A stretch of DNA of 64,000 bases from an uncultured Flavobacterium sp. (GTDB lineage Bacteria; Bacteroidota; Bacteroidia; Flavobacteriales; Flavobacteriaceae). Positions 1-9,351 of this stretch are shown piece by piece. Under the pieces are notes generated by a model. That model had not been told where the DNA came from. It made no database searches and saw only the letters and a list, made by a program, of their open reading frames with translations. Positions within the stretch are counted from its first letter, which is position 1. Each line of letters opens with the position of its first letter. The stretch lies in contig NZ_CAMLDD010000007.1 in the NCBI RefSeq assembly GCF_946478785.1, positions 124,001-188,000 on the forward strand. The letters run 5' to 3'. The position numbers were made by a program, and so were the translations under genes.

Positions 1-247
1 CTAATCCTAATGCACTACCTAATCCTCCACCTCCGCTTTTTTCATCCTCTAATGCAAATGACAATGTAGCCGTATAAATTGGTTTTTTACTAACTGAATA
101 GGCAAACCCCAAAGCAGCTCCAATTACTCCTGCAATAAAAATAATTTTCCACTGCGAAAGTAAATAGTCCCACCATTCTTTTCCTTTTTGGATTAATTCT
201 TTTAATGAAATTTCATCATCATTTTTAACCGGTAAATTATTTTCCAT
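1..247 (-). CDS. Wzz-type chain-length determinant protein, N-terminal part
   Basis: The reading frame starts at the ATG at 247 and runs off the left edge of the window, giving the first 82 residues. The sequence begins with a polar cytoplasmic stretch (MENNLPVKNDDEISLKEL), then a membrane segment (about residues 33-50, IIFIAGVIGAALGFAYSV), then a Y-T-A-T motif and a Gly-rich loop. This is the usual layout of Wzz/chain-length determinant proteins of the inner membrane, which control polymer length in Wzy-dependent polysaccharide assembly. It starts 13 bases after the SLBB exporter stop, so the two are probably cotranscribed. The C-terminal part is outside the window, so I cannot tell whether a kinase domain follows. 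Confidence 0.8.
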   Translation of the reverse strand, partial: MENNLPVKNDDEISLKELIQKGKEWWDYLLSQWKIIFIAGVIGAALGFAYSVSKKPIYTATLSFALEDEKSGGGGLGSALGL

Positions 248-260
248 AGAAAATCGAAAT

Positions 261-2714
261 TTATTTAAATGCAGTTACAATTAATAATGCCAAACTAGTT
301 AAAACACTACCTATACTTACCCACTCTCCCGTGCTCATTTTTTTGGTTTCAGGTTTTTCCGGCACAACAATTTGTGAATCAGGCGTAACTTTAGGATAAG
401 ATCTAAAAAATAAAAACGAACCAGTTACAGAAGCCTTGCCATTAGGATAAATAATGTATGCTTTCTTCTTCCAACCCTTACTATCTACACCTCCAACTGC
501 ATTTATATAATATTTAAAACCCTTGTTTTTTCTGTAAGGAATTTCCGATGTTAGCAACACATTCCCTGTAACTTTCACGCCTTCATTTAATACAGAAATT
601 TCTATTTCATCATTCGGAAATAATGTAACATTAGAATAGTGTTCTTTATATTTTACAATATTTTTCCAGTCCAAAGGAATTGTAACATATTTTAATTCCT
701 CTTTTAATTTTGTAGCCAGATCTTCTTTTAAAGTGTCATTTTTAGTCAAGTTCAAATCCACTCTTTTTATTTCATCTATTTGTTCCTGTTTAATAGGTCT
801 TTTAATTTTCATTCCTTCTACATTTGCAACAGATGTTAACCCTCCGGCTCTCATCACTACATTATAAACAGACTCTTTTTTATTGGCCAGCACATATTTT
901 CCCGGATAAGCAACTGCTCCACTGACTGTAACCATTTGTGGTTTTTCATAAACAGCCATTTTTCTGATATTAATAACGTCAAAAGGTTTTAAAACAAAGT
1001 TTTTTACCTGCTCATTATTATCGGCTGTAATTTCTAATTCTACTAATTCTACACGCTTGGGATTAGCATCATCAATTTCATCTGACTTAATCATCCTGGC
1101 AATTTCTACTCTTTTTGAAGCAGAACCTGTTAAACCTCCTACCTGAACAACTAAATCATTTAAGGTTAAATTTTCATAATATTCATATTCCCCAGGATTT
1201 TTTACTTCTCCATCAATACTAACTTTATATTCTTCCCTAAAATCCAAAATTGAGTATACTGTAATTTCGTCTTCTCTTTTCAATTCTATATCAGCATTTA
1301 AATCTCCTGATAAAGCACTTTCTAAATTAACATTTACTATTTCTGTTGTTAAATCAGATTTTAAACGAATAATTCTGGCTCTTTTTGTATAAGCATCTTC
1401 TTTAAGTCCTTCCGCTCTTGCAATAAGATCTGAAACTCTCATTCCCTCGTTGTAAGAATAATAGTCCGGTCTAAAAACGGCGCCTTCTATTTTAATACGG
1501 TTTTCAAATCGGTTCAAAATTTTAGTAACTCTGAAAACATCACCTGATTGGGGCTGATATGAAGCAAATTCACTTTCATTTATGTCATGAACCTTAAACT
1601 CTTTTCCTGTTTTTTGCAAAACATTTACTGAGGCTGTATAGGCAAACTCATTAAAACCGGAAGCAAAACTCAATAAATCAGTAAATGTTTCTCCCTTTTT
1701 CATTTCGAATATACCGGGGCGTTTAACCTCGCCTTCAACTACAACTCTTTGGCTATATGCAGGAATTCTTATTACATCATTATCTTTCAGGCTCACATTA
1801 TCTGACTGATCACCTTTGACTAAAAACTTATAGATATCAACGTTTTTATAAACCTTGTTATTTCGGATCAATTCAATATTTCTATAACTGCCATTTTTAC
1901 CGGGACCACCAGCTAAATGCAATGCATTGTAAACAGAAGCAAGAGATGAAATAGAATAATTACCAGGTTGCTTACCCCCAACGATTGTTACTTTAATAGT
2001 TCTTATATCACTTAAAGTGACACTAACCTGAGATTGTCCAGATCGGACTGTACTATAAACTCTTGCAATTGCAGCTTTCATTTTTTGTGAAGCAGCTTCG
2101 ATTGACATTCCTGCAACTGCTATTTGTCCAACATTCTGAATTGTAATTTTACCTTCAAAATTTACGGGTACAGTATCATCAAATTGCTGAACACCATAAA
2201 CGCTTACTTCTAATTTATCACCCGGTCCCAGAACATAATTGACTGGAGTTGCCATTTTTAAATTTGGCTCGAAATTTAAAGTTGGGTTATCAAAAAGTTC
2301 AGACCCGAAAATCAAAGCGTTTAATGAATCTTTGATTTTTTCGTTTTTGATTTTTTCCTGATTTCTTCCAAACTCCGATTCTTTATCATTCTCTTTTAAT
2401 TTATCATTATTCTTTGTTTCCTTGCTATTTTTATCTTTATCGCTAGAGTTTTTTTTCTCATATGCTGTAATTCGGGTTCTTAACTTATCAAATTCAACCT
2501 GACTCATACCTTTTGACAAAGCCATAGGTTCCGCCTCATTAATGGTAGCATTATTCGCCTTTAATTGAGAAATTATCTTAGCTATTTCATCATCAGACAA
2601 ATAATCTACTTTTACTGTGCTTAAATCTTTCGACTTCATTATATCCTGAGCATTTGCATTATAGGACAATAGTAAAACAAAAAACAGGGTAAGAACGTAT
2701 GTTATCTTTTTCAT
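261..2714 (-). CDS. Polysaccharide export protein with repeated SLBB domains
   Basis: This 817-residue protein is predicted to be an outer-membrane or periplasmic polysaccharide exporter of the Wza superfamily. A signal peptide (KKITYVLTLFFVLLLSYNANAQ, written here only as residues 2-23) is followed by a charged Lys/Asn/Asp-rich low-complexity linker at about 85-120. The polysaccharide-export domain begins near residue 160 with the hallmark Y-V-L-G-P-G-D motif. Several SLBB-type segments follow (V-x-V-x-G-x-V-x-x-P-G-x-Y patterns), and one hydrophobic helix sits at the very C-terminus. It is much longer than a classical Wza (about 380 residues), which is common in Bacteroidota. It lies 40 bases downstream of rfbB and 13 bases upstream of the Wzz gene. 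Confidence 0.88.
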   Translation of the reverse strand: MKKITYVLTLFFVLLLSYNANAQDIMKSKDLSTVKVDYLSDDEIAKIISQLKANNATINEAEPMALSKGMSQVEFDKLRTRITAYEKKNSSDKDKNSKETKNNDKLKENDKESEFGRNQEKIKNEKIKDSLNALIFGSELFDNPTLNFEPNLKMATPVNYVLGPGDKLEVSVYGVQQFDDTVPVNFEGKITIQNVGQIAVAGMSIEAASQKMKAAIARVYSTVRSGQSQVSVTLSDIRTIKVTIVGGKQPGNYSISSLASVYNALHLAGGPGKNGSYRNIELIRNNKVYKNVDIYKFLVKGDQSDNVSLKDNDVIRIPAYSQRVVVEGEVKRPGIFEMKKGETFTDLLSFASGFNEFAYTASVNVLQKTGKEFKVHDINESEFASYQPQSGDVFRVTKILNRFENRIKIEGAVFRPDYYSYNEGMRVSDLIARAEGLKEDAYTKRARIIRLKSDLTTEIVNVNLESALSGDLNADIELKREDEITVYSILDFREEYKVSIDGEVKNPGEYEYYENLTLNDLVVQVGGLTGSASKRVEIARMIKSDEIDDANPKRVELVELEITADNNEQVKNFVLKPFDVINIRKMAVYEKPQMVTVSGAVAYPGKYVLANKKESVYNVVMRAGGLTSVANVEGMKIKRPIKQEQIDEIKRVDLNLTKNDTLKEDLATKLKEELKYVTIPLDWKNIVKYKEHYSNVTLFPNDEIEISVLNEGVKVTGNVLLTSEIPYRKNKGFKYYINAVGGVDSKGWKKKAYIIYPNGKASVTGSFLFFRSYPKVTPDSQIVVPEKPETKKMSTGEWVSIGSVLTSLALLIVTAFK

Positions 2715-2754
2715 ATTTAAATAATAATTAAACTTAAGTATGGGTTTAAAAAAT

Positions 2755-3810
2755 CTATTTTGTTTGTGAATATTGTTTTTGATAATACTCTTTATAAGAG
2801 CCGGAAGTTACATTTCTCAGCCATTCTCCATTGTTCAAATACCAATTAATAGTCTTTTCTAAACCTTCCTCAAAAGTAACTGAAGGTCTCCAGCCGAGTT
2901 CTTTATTGATTTTAGTTGCATCAATCGCATAACGCAAATCATGCCCAGGTCTGTCTTTCACATAAGTGATTAATTCCTGAGATTTACCTTTCTCCCTACC
3001 TAACTTTTCATCCATAATCTGGCATAATAATTTTACCAAATCAATATTTTTCCACTCATTAAACCCTCCAATGTTATAAGTCTCATGATTTTTTCCTTCA
3101 TGAAAAACCAAGTCAATTGCTATGGCATGATCTTCTACAAAAAGCCAGTCACGGGTATAATTACCATCTCCATAAACAGGCAATGGTTTGTTATTTATAA
3201 TGTTATTGATGAAAAGGGGAATTAATTTTTCAGGAAAATGATATGATCCGTAGTTGTTTGAACAATTGGTTAAAACGTAAGGCAATCCGTAAGTTTCACC
3301 ATAAGCACGTACAAAATGATCAGAACTTGCTTTTGAAGCAGAGTAAGGAGAATTTGGATCATAAGGAGTAGTTTCTGTAAAAAGTCCTTCAGCTCCTAAA
3401 GAGCCATAAACTTCATCAGTACTGATATGATAAAACCTTTTACCATCGAAATTATCTTTCCATTGTTTTTTGGCAGCATTAAGCAAATTCATTGTTCCGA
3501 TAACATTTGTTTTTACAAATGACAATGGGTCTTCGATTGATCTGTCAACATGAGATTCTGCCGCTAAATGCAAAACACCATCAAAATTATGAATTGAAAA
3601 AAGCTCATTAATGAAAGTTTCATCAACGATATCTCCTTTTATGAAATGATAATTGGGCTGATTTTCAATATCTTTAATATTTTCCAGATTTCCAGCATAA
3701 GTCAAGGCATCCAGATTATAAATTTGATATTCAGGATATTTTGTTACAAAACGTCTTACTACATGCGAACCGATAAAACCAGCACCGCCGGTTATAAGAA
3801 TTTTTTTCAT
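2755..3810 (-). CDS. rfbB: dTDP-glucose 4,6-dehydratase
   Basis: This enzyme converts dTDP-glucose to dTDP-4-keto-6-deoxyglucose, the entry to rhamnose and other deoxysugars. The 351-residue protein has the extended-SDR fold signature: GGAGFIGS at residues 8-15 for NAD binding, the catalytic T-D-E triad at 131-133, and Y156-x-x-x-K160. The N-C-S-N-N-Y-G segment near 182 is typical of RmlB. Length matches the family (about 350). It lies 2 bases downstream of the mannose-1-phosphate guanylyltransferase gene, so they share a transcript. No rmlA, rmlC or rmlD is visible in the window, so the final deoxysugar cannot be named. Confidence 0.95.
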   Translation of the reverse strand: MKKILITGGAGFIGSHVVRRFVTKYPEYQIYNLDALTYAGNLENIKDIENQPNYHFIKGDIVDETFINELFSIHNFDGVLHLAAESHVDRSIEDPLSFVKTNVIGTMNLLNAAKKQWKDNFDGKRFYHISTDEVYGSLGAEGLFTETTPYDPNSPYSASKASSDHFVRAYGETYGLPYVLTNCSNNYGSYHFPEKLIPLFINNIINNKPLPVYGDGNYTRDWLFVEDHAIAIDLVFHEGKNHETYNIGGFNEWKNIDLVKLLCQIMDEKLGREKGKSQELITYVKDRPGHDLRYAIDATKINKELGWRPSVTFEEGLEKTINWYLNNGEWLRNVTSGSYKEYYQKQYSQTK

Positions 3811-3812
3811 TA

Positions 3813-4820
3813 TTAATTTAATAATTCTGAATTTTGTTTTTCCAGCTCACTATAAATATCTTTTACATCCTGAGAGTTTTGCTTGTGCAAAATTAAATTG
3901 GCTGTATCTGTGTAAACAAAAATCGTATTTTTTAATCCTAAGAAAGTGGTATGTTTATCACAACCTATTACCATGTTGCCATTATTGTCAATTGGATGTC
4001 CTTTAGATACCAAATAGTCATAAACCGATTCAAACGACCCTAAATCCGACCATGAAAATGATGCAGGAACAACTTTAATTTTCTTACTGCGTTCCATTAC
4101 AGCATAATCAATACTTATCGAAGGGATTTCTAAAGATGTTTGTAAATCCAGAAAACCTTCCTTACTTGATTCCCAAACTATTTTTGACTTCTCGTAAACT
4201 TCTGGCTGAAACTGTTTTAATTCATCTAAAAGCACACTTGCTTTAAAACAAAACATTCCACTATTCCATAAGAAATTACCCTTCGAAATAAAATCTTTAG
4301 CGGTTGTTTCATTTGGTTTTTCTCTAAATGAAAGTACTTCATCCCCTTTTGATTCTATATAGCCATAACCGGTTTCTGGTTTTGTTGGAATAATTCCAAA
4401 AGTTACAATATAACCTTCCCTGGCTTTTATAATTGCCTGGCTTATTGCATTATTATAATTTTCCATTTTATCAATAATATGATCTGATGGTGTTATAATT
4501 AATATATCATCAGGATTTGAAGCAAAGGCAGCAAATGCAATTGCTGCTGCCGTATTCCGTGGAGTTGATTCCACTATATTGATATATGAGGTTTTGGATT
4601 TTTCCATTACCTTACTACTTAAATGGTGGTTGTCAACATTCCCAACTACCATTACACTATTTGCTAAATGACTATTTCGTTCAACAGTCATTTCGAATAA
4701 TGATTTTCCTTCAAATATTTCTAAATATTGTTTAGGCTGGCTTTTACGGGAAAGCGGCCATAATCTGCTACCTACGCCTCCGGTCAAGATAACATGTGTG
4801 ATTGAATTATTTACGTCCAT
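3813..4820 (-). CDS. manC: Mannose-1-phosphate guanylyltransferase
   Basis: It makes GDP-mannose from mannose-1-phosphate and GTP for polysaccharide synthesis. The 335-residue protein starts with the nucleotidyltransferase signature G-G-V-G-S-R-L-W-P-L-S-R near residue 14 and contains F-x-E-K-P-N (about 165) and the N-S-G-M-F motif typical of GMP pyrophosphorylases. It is the short, single-domain form: the phosphomannose isomerase cupin found at the C-terminus of bifunctional ManC/AlgA proteins is absent. It sits between tviB (31 bases upstream) and rfbB (2 bases downstream) in the minus-strand polysaccharide operon. The symbol follows the family; single-domain members are sometimes given other names. 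Confidence 0.9.
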   Translation of the reverse strand: MDVNNSITHVILTGGVGSRLWPLSRKSQPKQYLEIFEGKSLFEMTVERNSHLANSVMVVGNVDNHHLSSKVMEKSKTSYINIVESTPRNTAAAIAFAAFASNPDDILIITPSDHIIDKMENYNNAISQAIIKAREGYIVTFGIIPTKPETGYGYIESKGDEVLSFREKPNETTAKDFISKGNFLWNSGMFCFKASVLLDELKQFQPEVYEKSKIVWESSKEGFLDLQTSLEIPSISIDYAVMERSKKIKVVPASFSWSDLGSFESVYDYLVSKGHPIDNNGNMVIGCDKHTTFLGLKNTIFVYTDTANLILHKQNSQDVKDIYSELEKQNSELLN

Positions 4821-4851
4821 ATTTTTCTAAATAAAAAAAAGAGCTTAAAAG

Positions 4852-6135
4852 CTATAACCTGTTATTTGCTATAGCTCCTAAAACTCCTTTTACATCATAT
4901 ATTAAACTATTTGTTTTTTGTATTCCAAGGAAATCCAAATCTAAAAATTCAGAATGTGCTACTCCTAAAACTATTGCATCAAATTTTTCTTCTGGAAGAA
5001 CATTTGTAGTTGATAATCCGTATTCTCTCTTAACCTCTTCGGTATTAGCCAATGGATCATATACTGTGACAGAGATACCATACTCTTTTAATGAGCGAAC
5101 AACATCTACAATTTTAGTATTGCGAACATCCGGGCAATTTTCTTTAAAAGTGATTCCAAGCATTAAAAGCTCAGCATTGTTTACCGAAATACCTTTTTTA
5201 ATCATTAGTTTCACTACCTGAGATGCTATATATTCACCCATACTATCATTTAAACGACGCCCAGCCAAAATTATTTCAGGATGATACCCAAATTCTTGCG
5301 CCCGCTGAGCTAAATAATAGGGATCTACGCCTATACAATGACCTCCAACCAAACCTGGCTTAAAGGGAAGGAAATTCCATTTTGTAGCAGCAGCAGCTAA
5401 AACTTCTTGCGTATCAATATTCATTAAATTGAATATTTTTGCCAGTTCATTTACAAAAGCTATGTTAATATCCCTTTGGGAATTTTCAATAACTTTAGCA
5501 GCCTCAGCAACTTTAATTGTTGGTGCAAGATAAGTTCCGGCAGTAATAACTGATTTGTAAAGTGAATCTACTTTTAAACCTATTTCAGAAGTAGATCCTG
5601 AGGTAATCTTCAGAATCTTCTCTACAGTATGTTCTTTATCACCAGGATTTATCCTTTCAGGTGAATATCCAGCAAAAAAGTCAGTATTAAATTTCAATCC
5701 CGATATTTTTTCCAGTACCGGAACACATTGTTCCTCGGTTACACCTGGATATACTGTCGATTCATAAATCACAATATCTCCTTGTTTTAACATCTTTCCT
5801 ACTGTCTCACTTGCTTTATACAAAGGAGTTAAATCAGGACGATTATTTCTATCTACAGGAGTTGGGACTGTTATTATAAAATAATTACAATCGGCTATAT
5901 ATTTTATATCTGAGGTACAATAAAGACCTTTTATTTCATTAGATGTCTCAATTAATACGCTTTGCAAAACGGCATCCTCAACTTCCAATGTTGTATCAGT
6001 ACCTTGCATTATACTTGTAACCCTTGACTCATTAATATCAAAACCCACTACAGGATATTTTGTAGCAAATAAACGAGCCAAAGGCAAACCTACATAACCT
6101 AATCCAATAACGGCTATTTTTACGTTATTATTCAT
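4852..6135 (-). CDS. tviB: UDP-N-acetylhexosamine 6-dehydrogenase (TviB/WbpO type)
   Basis: A four-electron NAD-dependent dehydrogenase that oxidises C6 of UDP-GlcNAc or UDP-GalNAc to the uronic acid. The 427-residue protein has the Rossmann motif GLGYVG at residues 11-16, V-P-T-P near 92, Y-S-P-E-R-I-N-P-G-D around 161, and the catalytic Cys267 in G-G-H-C-I-G-V-D-P. The wording of these motifs closely follows TviB of the Vi antigen pathway as I remember it. A TviC-type epimerase is encoded at 8359-9342, so together they would supply UDP-N-acetylgalactosaminuronic acid. The gene is separated from upxY by 309 bases that hold a terminator and a promoter. Choice of UDP-GlcNAc or UDP-GalNAc as substrate is inferred. 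Confidence 0.9.
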   Translation of the reverse strand: MNNNVKIAVIGLGYVGLPLARLFATKYPVVGFDINESRVTSIMQGTDTTLEVEDAVLQSVLIETSNEIKGLYCTSDIKYIADCNYFIITVPTPVDRNNRPDLTPLYKASETVGKMLKQGDIVIYESTVYPGVTEEQCVPVLEKISGLKFNTDFFAGYSPERINPGDKEHTVEKILKITSGSTSEIGLKVDSLYKSVITAGTYLAPTIKVAEAAKVIENSQRDINIAFVNELAKIFNLMNIDTQEVLAAAATKWNFLPFKPGLVGGHCIGVDPYYLAQRAQEFGYHPEIILAGRRLNDSMGEYIASQVVKLMIKKGISVNNAELLMLGITFKENCPDVRNTKIVDVVRSLKEYGISVTVYDPLANTEEVKREYGLSTTNVLPEEKFDAIVLGVAHSEFLDLDFLGIQKTNSLIYDVKGVLGAIANNRL

Positions 6136-6223
6136 ATTTTTCCTTATTTTCGTTTATAATACTGCACAGCTTCGCCTTTCAAAGTCACATTTTTGACATT
6201 AATATCGAAGAATTCAATTTCAG

Positions 6224-6255
6224 CAAATATAGTATAATAAGTCAATTTTATCAAC
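6224..6255 (-). promoter_or_regulatory. Putative promoter of the tviB-manC-rfbB unit
   Basis: Read on the minus strand, the -7 box TATATTTG (6231-6224) fits the Bacteroidota consensus TAnnTTTG exactly. A -33 box GTTG (6255-6252, three of four matches to TTTG) lies 20 bases upstream. Transcription would start near 6217, giving a leader of about 80 bases before tviB. It lies just downstream of the hairpin at 6343-6382. The rest of the 309-base gap (6136-6444) holds only A-rich sequence. Confidence 0.5.
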
Positions 6256-6342
6256 CTCCAAAATATCTTATAATTGCCTCAAAAAAAACAAAAAATTAAA
6301 ACTCTATAAGTCAGCAAACAAAAAAAAAGAATATTAAATAAA

Positions 6343-6382
6343 AAAGAACAAAAATCACTAAATTTAGTGACTTTTGTTCTTT
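6343..6382 (-). terminator. Strong hairpin terminator downstream of upxY
   Basis: A 40-base near-perfect inverted repeat centred on 6362/6363. All 20 pairs form in the minus-strand RNA (one is a G-U wobble, which would be an A-C mismatch in plus-strand RNA), and the minus-strand 3' side continues into a U-rich tract. This points to termination of transcripts coming from upxY. It stands between upxY and the tviB-manC-rfbB-exporter genes, where an UpxY-type factor could cause readthrough. Confidence 0.75.
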
Positions 6383-6444
6383 CAAAACTTATTTACTAAT
6401 ACAATTTAAATTCTTACAAAATAAAATCAATTTTTAGTAGAAAA

Positions 6445-6930
6445 CTACAAATCTGGATTGGGTTCTTTTTTATATTTCATTTTTAAAACACACCCCAAAG
6501 ATTCTAAAAGTAAAATACAATGCGTATTTGTAACCTCCTGAACAATTGCATCCTGATTGCTAAAAGCTCCTGACTCCAGTTTTATCTTATCGCCTTTTTT
6601 ATATGGTAATATAGAAATATCTGAAATATTTGCCTCTGAAAGGCTTTTTTTAATTACTGCAATTTCCTCGTTTCGAACAATTGCTGCCTTACCAAGCCAA
6701 AACAAATAGCGGACTACTCCTGCAACCTGAAATACTGAATTTCTGTCTTTATCTGATAATTGAACAAAAACATAAGAATTAAAAAGAGGAACTTCAACTT
6801 TTTTCTTTCTGTCAGACCATTGTTTTATCTGTGTAATCAAAGGGCAATAGCATTCAATCCCTATTTCTTTTAGCTTTTCAGCTACTTTTTTTTCCCATTT
6901 AGGTTTTGTATAAACAACATACCAATTCAT
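6445..6930 (-). CDS. upxY: UpxY/NusG-family transcription antiterminator
   Basis: A 161-residue NusG paralogue that by family would bind RNA polymerase and promote elongation through a long polysaccharide operon. The N-terminal NGN domain (about residues 1-100) opens with N-W-Y-V-V-Y-T-K-P-K-W-E-K and contains L-F-N-S-Y-V-F-V, the usual signature of RfaH/UpxY proteins. The C-terminal part (about 105-161) holds the KOW-like segment with the G-D-K-I-K-L-E-S-G motif. It lies 14 bases downstream of ugd, inside the operon rather than at its head, unlike Bacteroides upxY genes, which are usually first. The terminator at 6343-6382 is the nearest candidate target. Confidence 0.9.
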   Translation of the reverse strand: MNWYVVYTKPKWEKKVAEKLKEIGIECYCPLITQIKQWSDRKKKVEVPLFNSYVFVQLSDKDRNSVFQVAGVVRYLFWLGKAAIVRNEEIAVIKKSLSEANISDISILPYKKGDKIKLESGAFSNQDAIVQEVTNTHCILLLESLGCVLKMKYKKEPNPDL

Positions 6931-6944
6931 GTAAATTATTTTTT

Positions 6945-8336
6945 TTAAGAACCTATTCCATTGTAAATAAAACCAATTGATTTTAATTCTTTTGCATTTA
7001 GTATATTTCTTCCGTCAAAAACAAAAGCAGGTTTTTGCATAGAACCATATATTTTTTGCCAGTCATATTGTGTAAATTCATCCCATTCTGTAAGTATCGC
7101 AATCGCATGTGCTCCATTACAAGCTTCATAAGGATCTTCAAATGTAAGGACAGCATCTGCATTATTGGAAGACTTTCTGGTTTCTAAATAATCTAAGTCA
7201 CTTAAAATCTTATTTCTTGACACTTTCGGATCATAAACCGAAATTTTAGCCTGCTCACTAATTAAATCGTCTGCGACATATATTGCTGCAGATTCGCGTG
7301 TATCGTTTGTATCTTTTTTAAATGCCCAGCCTAAGAAAGTTATTTTTTTATCGGCTACTGTGTTGTATAAAGTCTGAACAATTTTATTCGAGAACCTCCT
7401 CTTTTGATAATCGTTCATGATAATCACTTGCTCCCAGTAATCAGCAACTTGATTTAACCCGTAAGATTTTGCTATGTAAACTAAATTCAGAATATCCTTT
7501 TGAAAACAAGAACCTCCAAATCCCACAGAAGCTTTTAAAAACTTAGAGCCAATACGGCTATCCATTCCAATAGCACGTGCTACTTCGCTAACATCTGCAC
7601 CAGTTTTCTCACACAATTCAGACAATGCATTAATTGATGAAATACGTTGCGCTAAAAAGGCATTTGCAGTAAGCTTAGACAATTCAGAGGACCAGACATT
7701 TGTTGTTAAGATTTTATCCTTATTTACCCAATTAGCATAAACATCCACTAAAGCATTAATTGCATCTTCCCCTTCAGGAGTTGGATCTCCACCAATTAGA
7801 ATTCTGTCAGGATTTAATAAATCAGTAACAGCAGTTCCTTCTGCCAAAAATTCAGGATTGGAAAGAATCTGAAACTGAACTCCATTTCCTGTATTGTCTA
7901 AGATACTCTTTATGGCTTCTGCAGTACGAACAGGCAAAGTAGACTTTTCGACAACAATTTTATTGCTCTTAGATACTTTCGCTATCTGTCTGGCGCACAA
8001 CTCTATAAATTTCAAATCAGCAGCCATTCCTTTACCTTTACCATAAGTTTTGGTAGGTGTATTTACTGAAATAAAAACAATCTGAGCTTCATCTATAGCT
8101 TTTTCTACATTGGTTGAAAAGAAAAGATTTCTGCCTCTTGCCTCAGCAACAATTTCAGAAAGACCAGGCTCATAAATTGGTATATTATCTGTATTTGGAT
8201 CATTCCAGTCTTTAATTCTTTGTTCATTCAAATCAACAACGGTTACTTGAATATGCGGGCATTTTTGTGCAATTACCGCCATAGTAGGACCGCCTACATA
8301 ACCTGCACCAATACAACAAATTTTGGTTATTTTCAT
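6945..8336 (-). CDS. ugd: UDP-glucose 6-dehydrogenase
   Basis: Oxidises UDP-glucose to UDP-glucuronic acid with two NAD. At 463 residues it is the longer, animal-like form rather than the roughly 390-residue E. coli type. Visible motifs are G-A-G-Y-V-G-G-P-T at 10-18, V-N-T-P-T-K-T-Y-G near 92, the [10 protein letters not shown] segment near 160, and the catalytic Cys277 in [10 protein letters not shown]. Late motifs [14 protein letters not shown] also match. It is followed after 14 bases by upxY and preceded by tviC (22 bases). With tviB it suggests a polymer rich in uronic acids. Confidence 0.94.
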   Translation of the reverse strand: MKITKICCIGAGYVGGPTMAVIAQKCPHIQVTVVDLNEQRIKDWNDPNTDNIPIYEPGLSEIVAEARGRNLFFSTNVEKAIDEAQIVFISVNTPTKTYGKGKGMAADLKFIELCARQIAKVSKSNKIVVEKSTLPVRTAEAIKSILDNTGNGVQFQILSNPEFLAEGTAVTDLLNPDRILIGGDPTPEGEDAINALVDVYANWVNKDKILTTNVWSSELSKLTANAFLAQRISSINALSELCEKTGADVSEVARAIGMDSRIGSKFLKASVGFGGSCFQKDILNLVYIAKSYGLNQVADYWEQVIIMNDYQKRRFSNKIVQTLYNTVADKKITFLGWAFKKDTNDTRESAAIYVADDLISEQAKISVYDPKVSRNKILSDLDYLETRKSSNNADAVLTFEDPYEACNGAHAIAILTEWDEFTQYDWQKIYGSMQKPAFVFDGRNILNAKELKSIGFIYNGIGS

Positions 8337-8358
8337 ATTTCTATATATTATGCTTCTT

Positions 8359-9342
8359 TTATTTTAAATTATTCCAGTACCATTTCACTGCTTCTTTCAG
8401 GCCTTGTTCCAGCGAATATTTCGGATTATATCCTAATAAACCTTTGGCTTTATCTATACTCGCTAATGAGTGGGGAATATCACCAATTCTTGTTTTACTA
8501 TAGATAACAGGCACATCTGTTATTTTAGTATCAAATTCATTTAAATATTTTTTTAAATAACCTACCAAATCATTCAGAGTATTTCTATCTCCGAAAGCTG
8601 TATTATAAACAGTATTTATAGCTTGAGGGTTATTAGACGAAATTGCCAAAGCATTCATCTGAATTACATTATCAATGTAAGTAAAATCTCTTGAATAATT
8701 TCCATCACCGTTAATGACAGGACTTTCATAATTCATTAATTGCATTACAAATTTGGGAATAACTGCAGCGTAAGCACCTTTTGGATCTTGTTTTCTGCCA
8801 AATACATTAAAATAACGCAAACCTATTGTTTCCAATCCATACGTTTTACTGAAAATTTCGGCATACAACTCATTTACATATTTAGTAATAGCATAAGGAG
8901 ATAATGGCTTACCAATAATATCTTCGACTTTAGGCAGCCCTTCAGAATCCCCATAAGTAGAAGAACTTGCTGCATAAATGAATCGTTTTACTTTTGCATC
9001 ATGTGAGGCTACCAGCATATTCAAAAAACCCGATACATTAACCTCATTTGTAGTAATTGGGTCATTTATTGATCGTGGTACAGACCCTAATGCTGCCTGA
9101 TGCAATACATAATCTACTCCTTCAACGGCCAGATTACAATCTGACATATTTCGAATATCACCTTCAATTAATTTAAATTTAGGATTTGTTATAAAATCCT
9201 TTAGATTATGATGGTAACCAGTTGAAAAGTTATCTAAACAAATTACTTTTTGCCCTGCACTCAAAAAATACTCACATAAATTTGAGCCAATAAAACCAGC
9301 TCCTCCTGTTATTAAAATAGTATTTTGAACGTTTATTTCCAT
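8359..9342 (-). CDS. tviC: UDP-N-acetylglucosamine 4-epimerase (TviC/WbpP type)
   Basis: An extended-SDR epimerase, 327 residues, predicted to interconvert UDP-GlcNAc and UDP-GalNAc (or the matching uronates). It has GGAGFIGSN at residues 13-21, S-S-S-T-Y at 126-130 and the catalytic Y150-x-x-x-K154. Stretches such as [16 protein letters not shown] and L-R-Y-F-N-V-F-G-R are close to WbpP and TviC as I recall them, which is why I prefer this over a generic GalE. It follows wzc by 9 bases and partners functionally with tviB. Preference for acetylated substrates is inferred from the family. Confidence 0.9.
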   Translation of the reverse strand: MEINVQNTILITGGAGFIGSNLCEYFLSAGQKVICLDNFSTGYHHNLKDFITNPKFKLIEGDIRNMSDCNLAVEGVDYVLHQAALGSVPRSINDPITTNEVNVSGFLNMLVASHDAKVKRFIYAASSSTYGDSEGLPKVEDIIGKPLSPYAITKYVNELYAEIFSKTYGLETIGLRYFNVFGRKQDPKGAYAAVIPKFVMQLMNYESPVINGDGNYSRDFTYIDNVIQMNALAISSNNPQAINTVYNTAFGDRNTLNDLVGYLKKYLNEFDTKITDVPVIYSKTRIGDIPHSLASIDKAKGLLGYNPKYSLEQGLKEAVKWYWNNLK

Positions 9343-9351
9343 CTATCTAAA

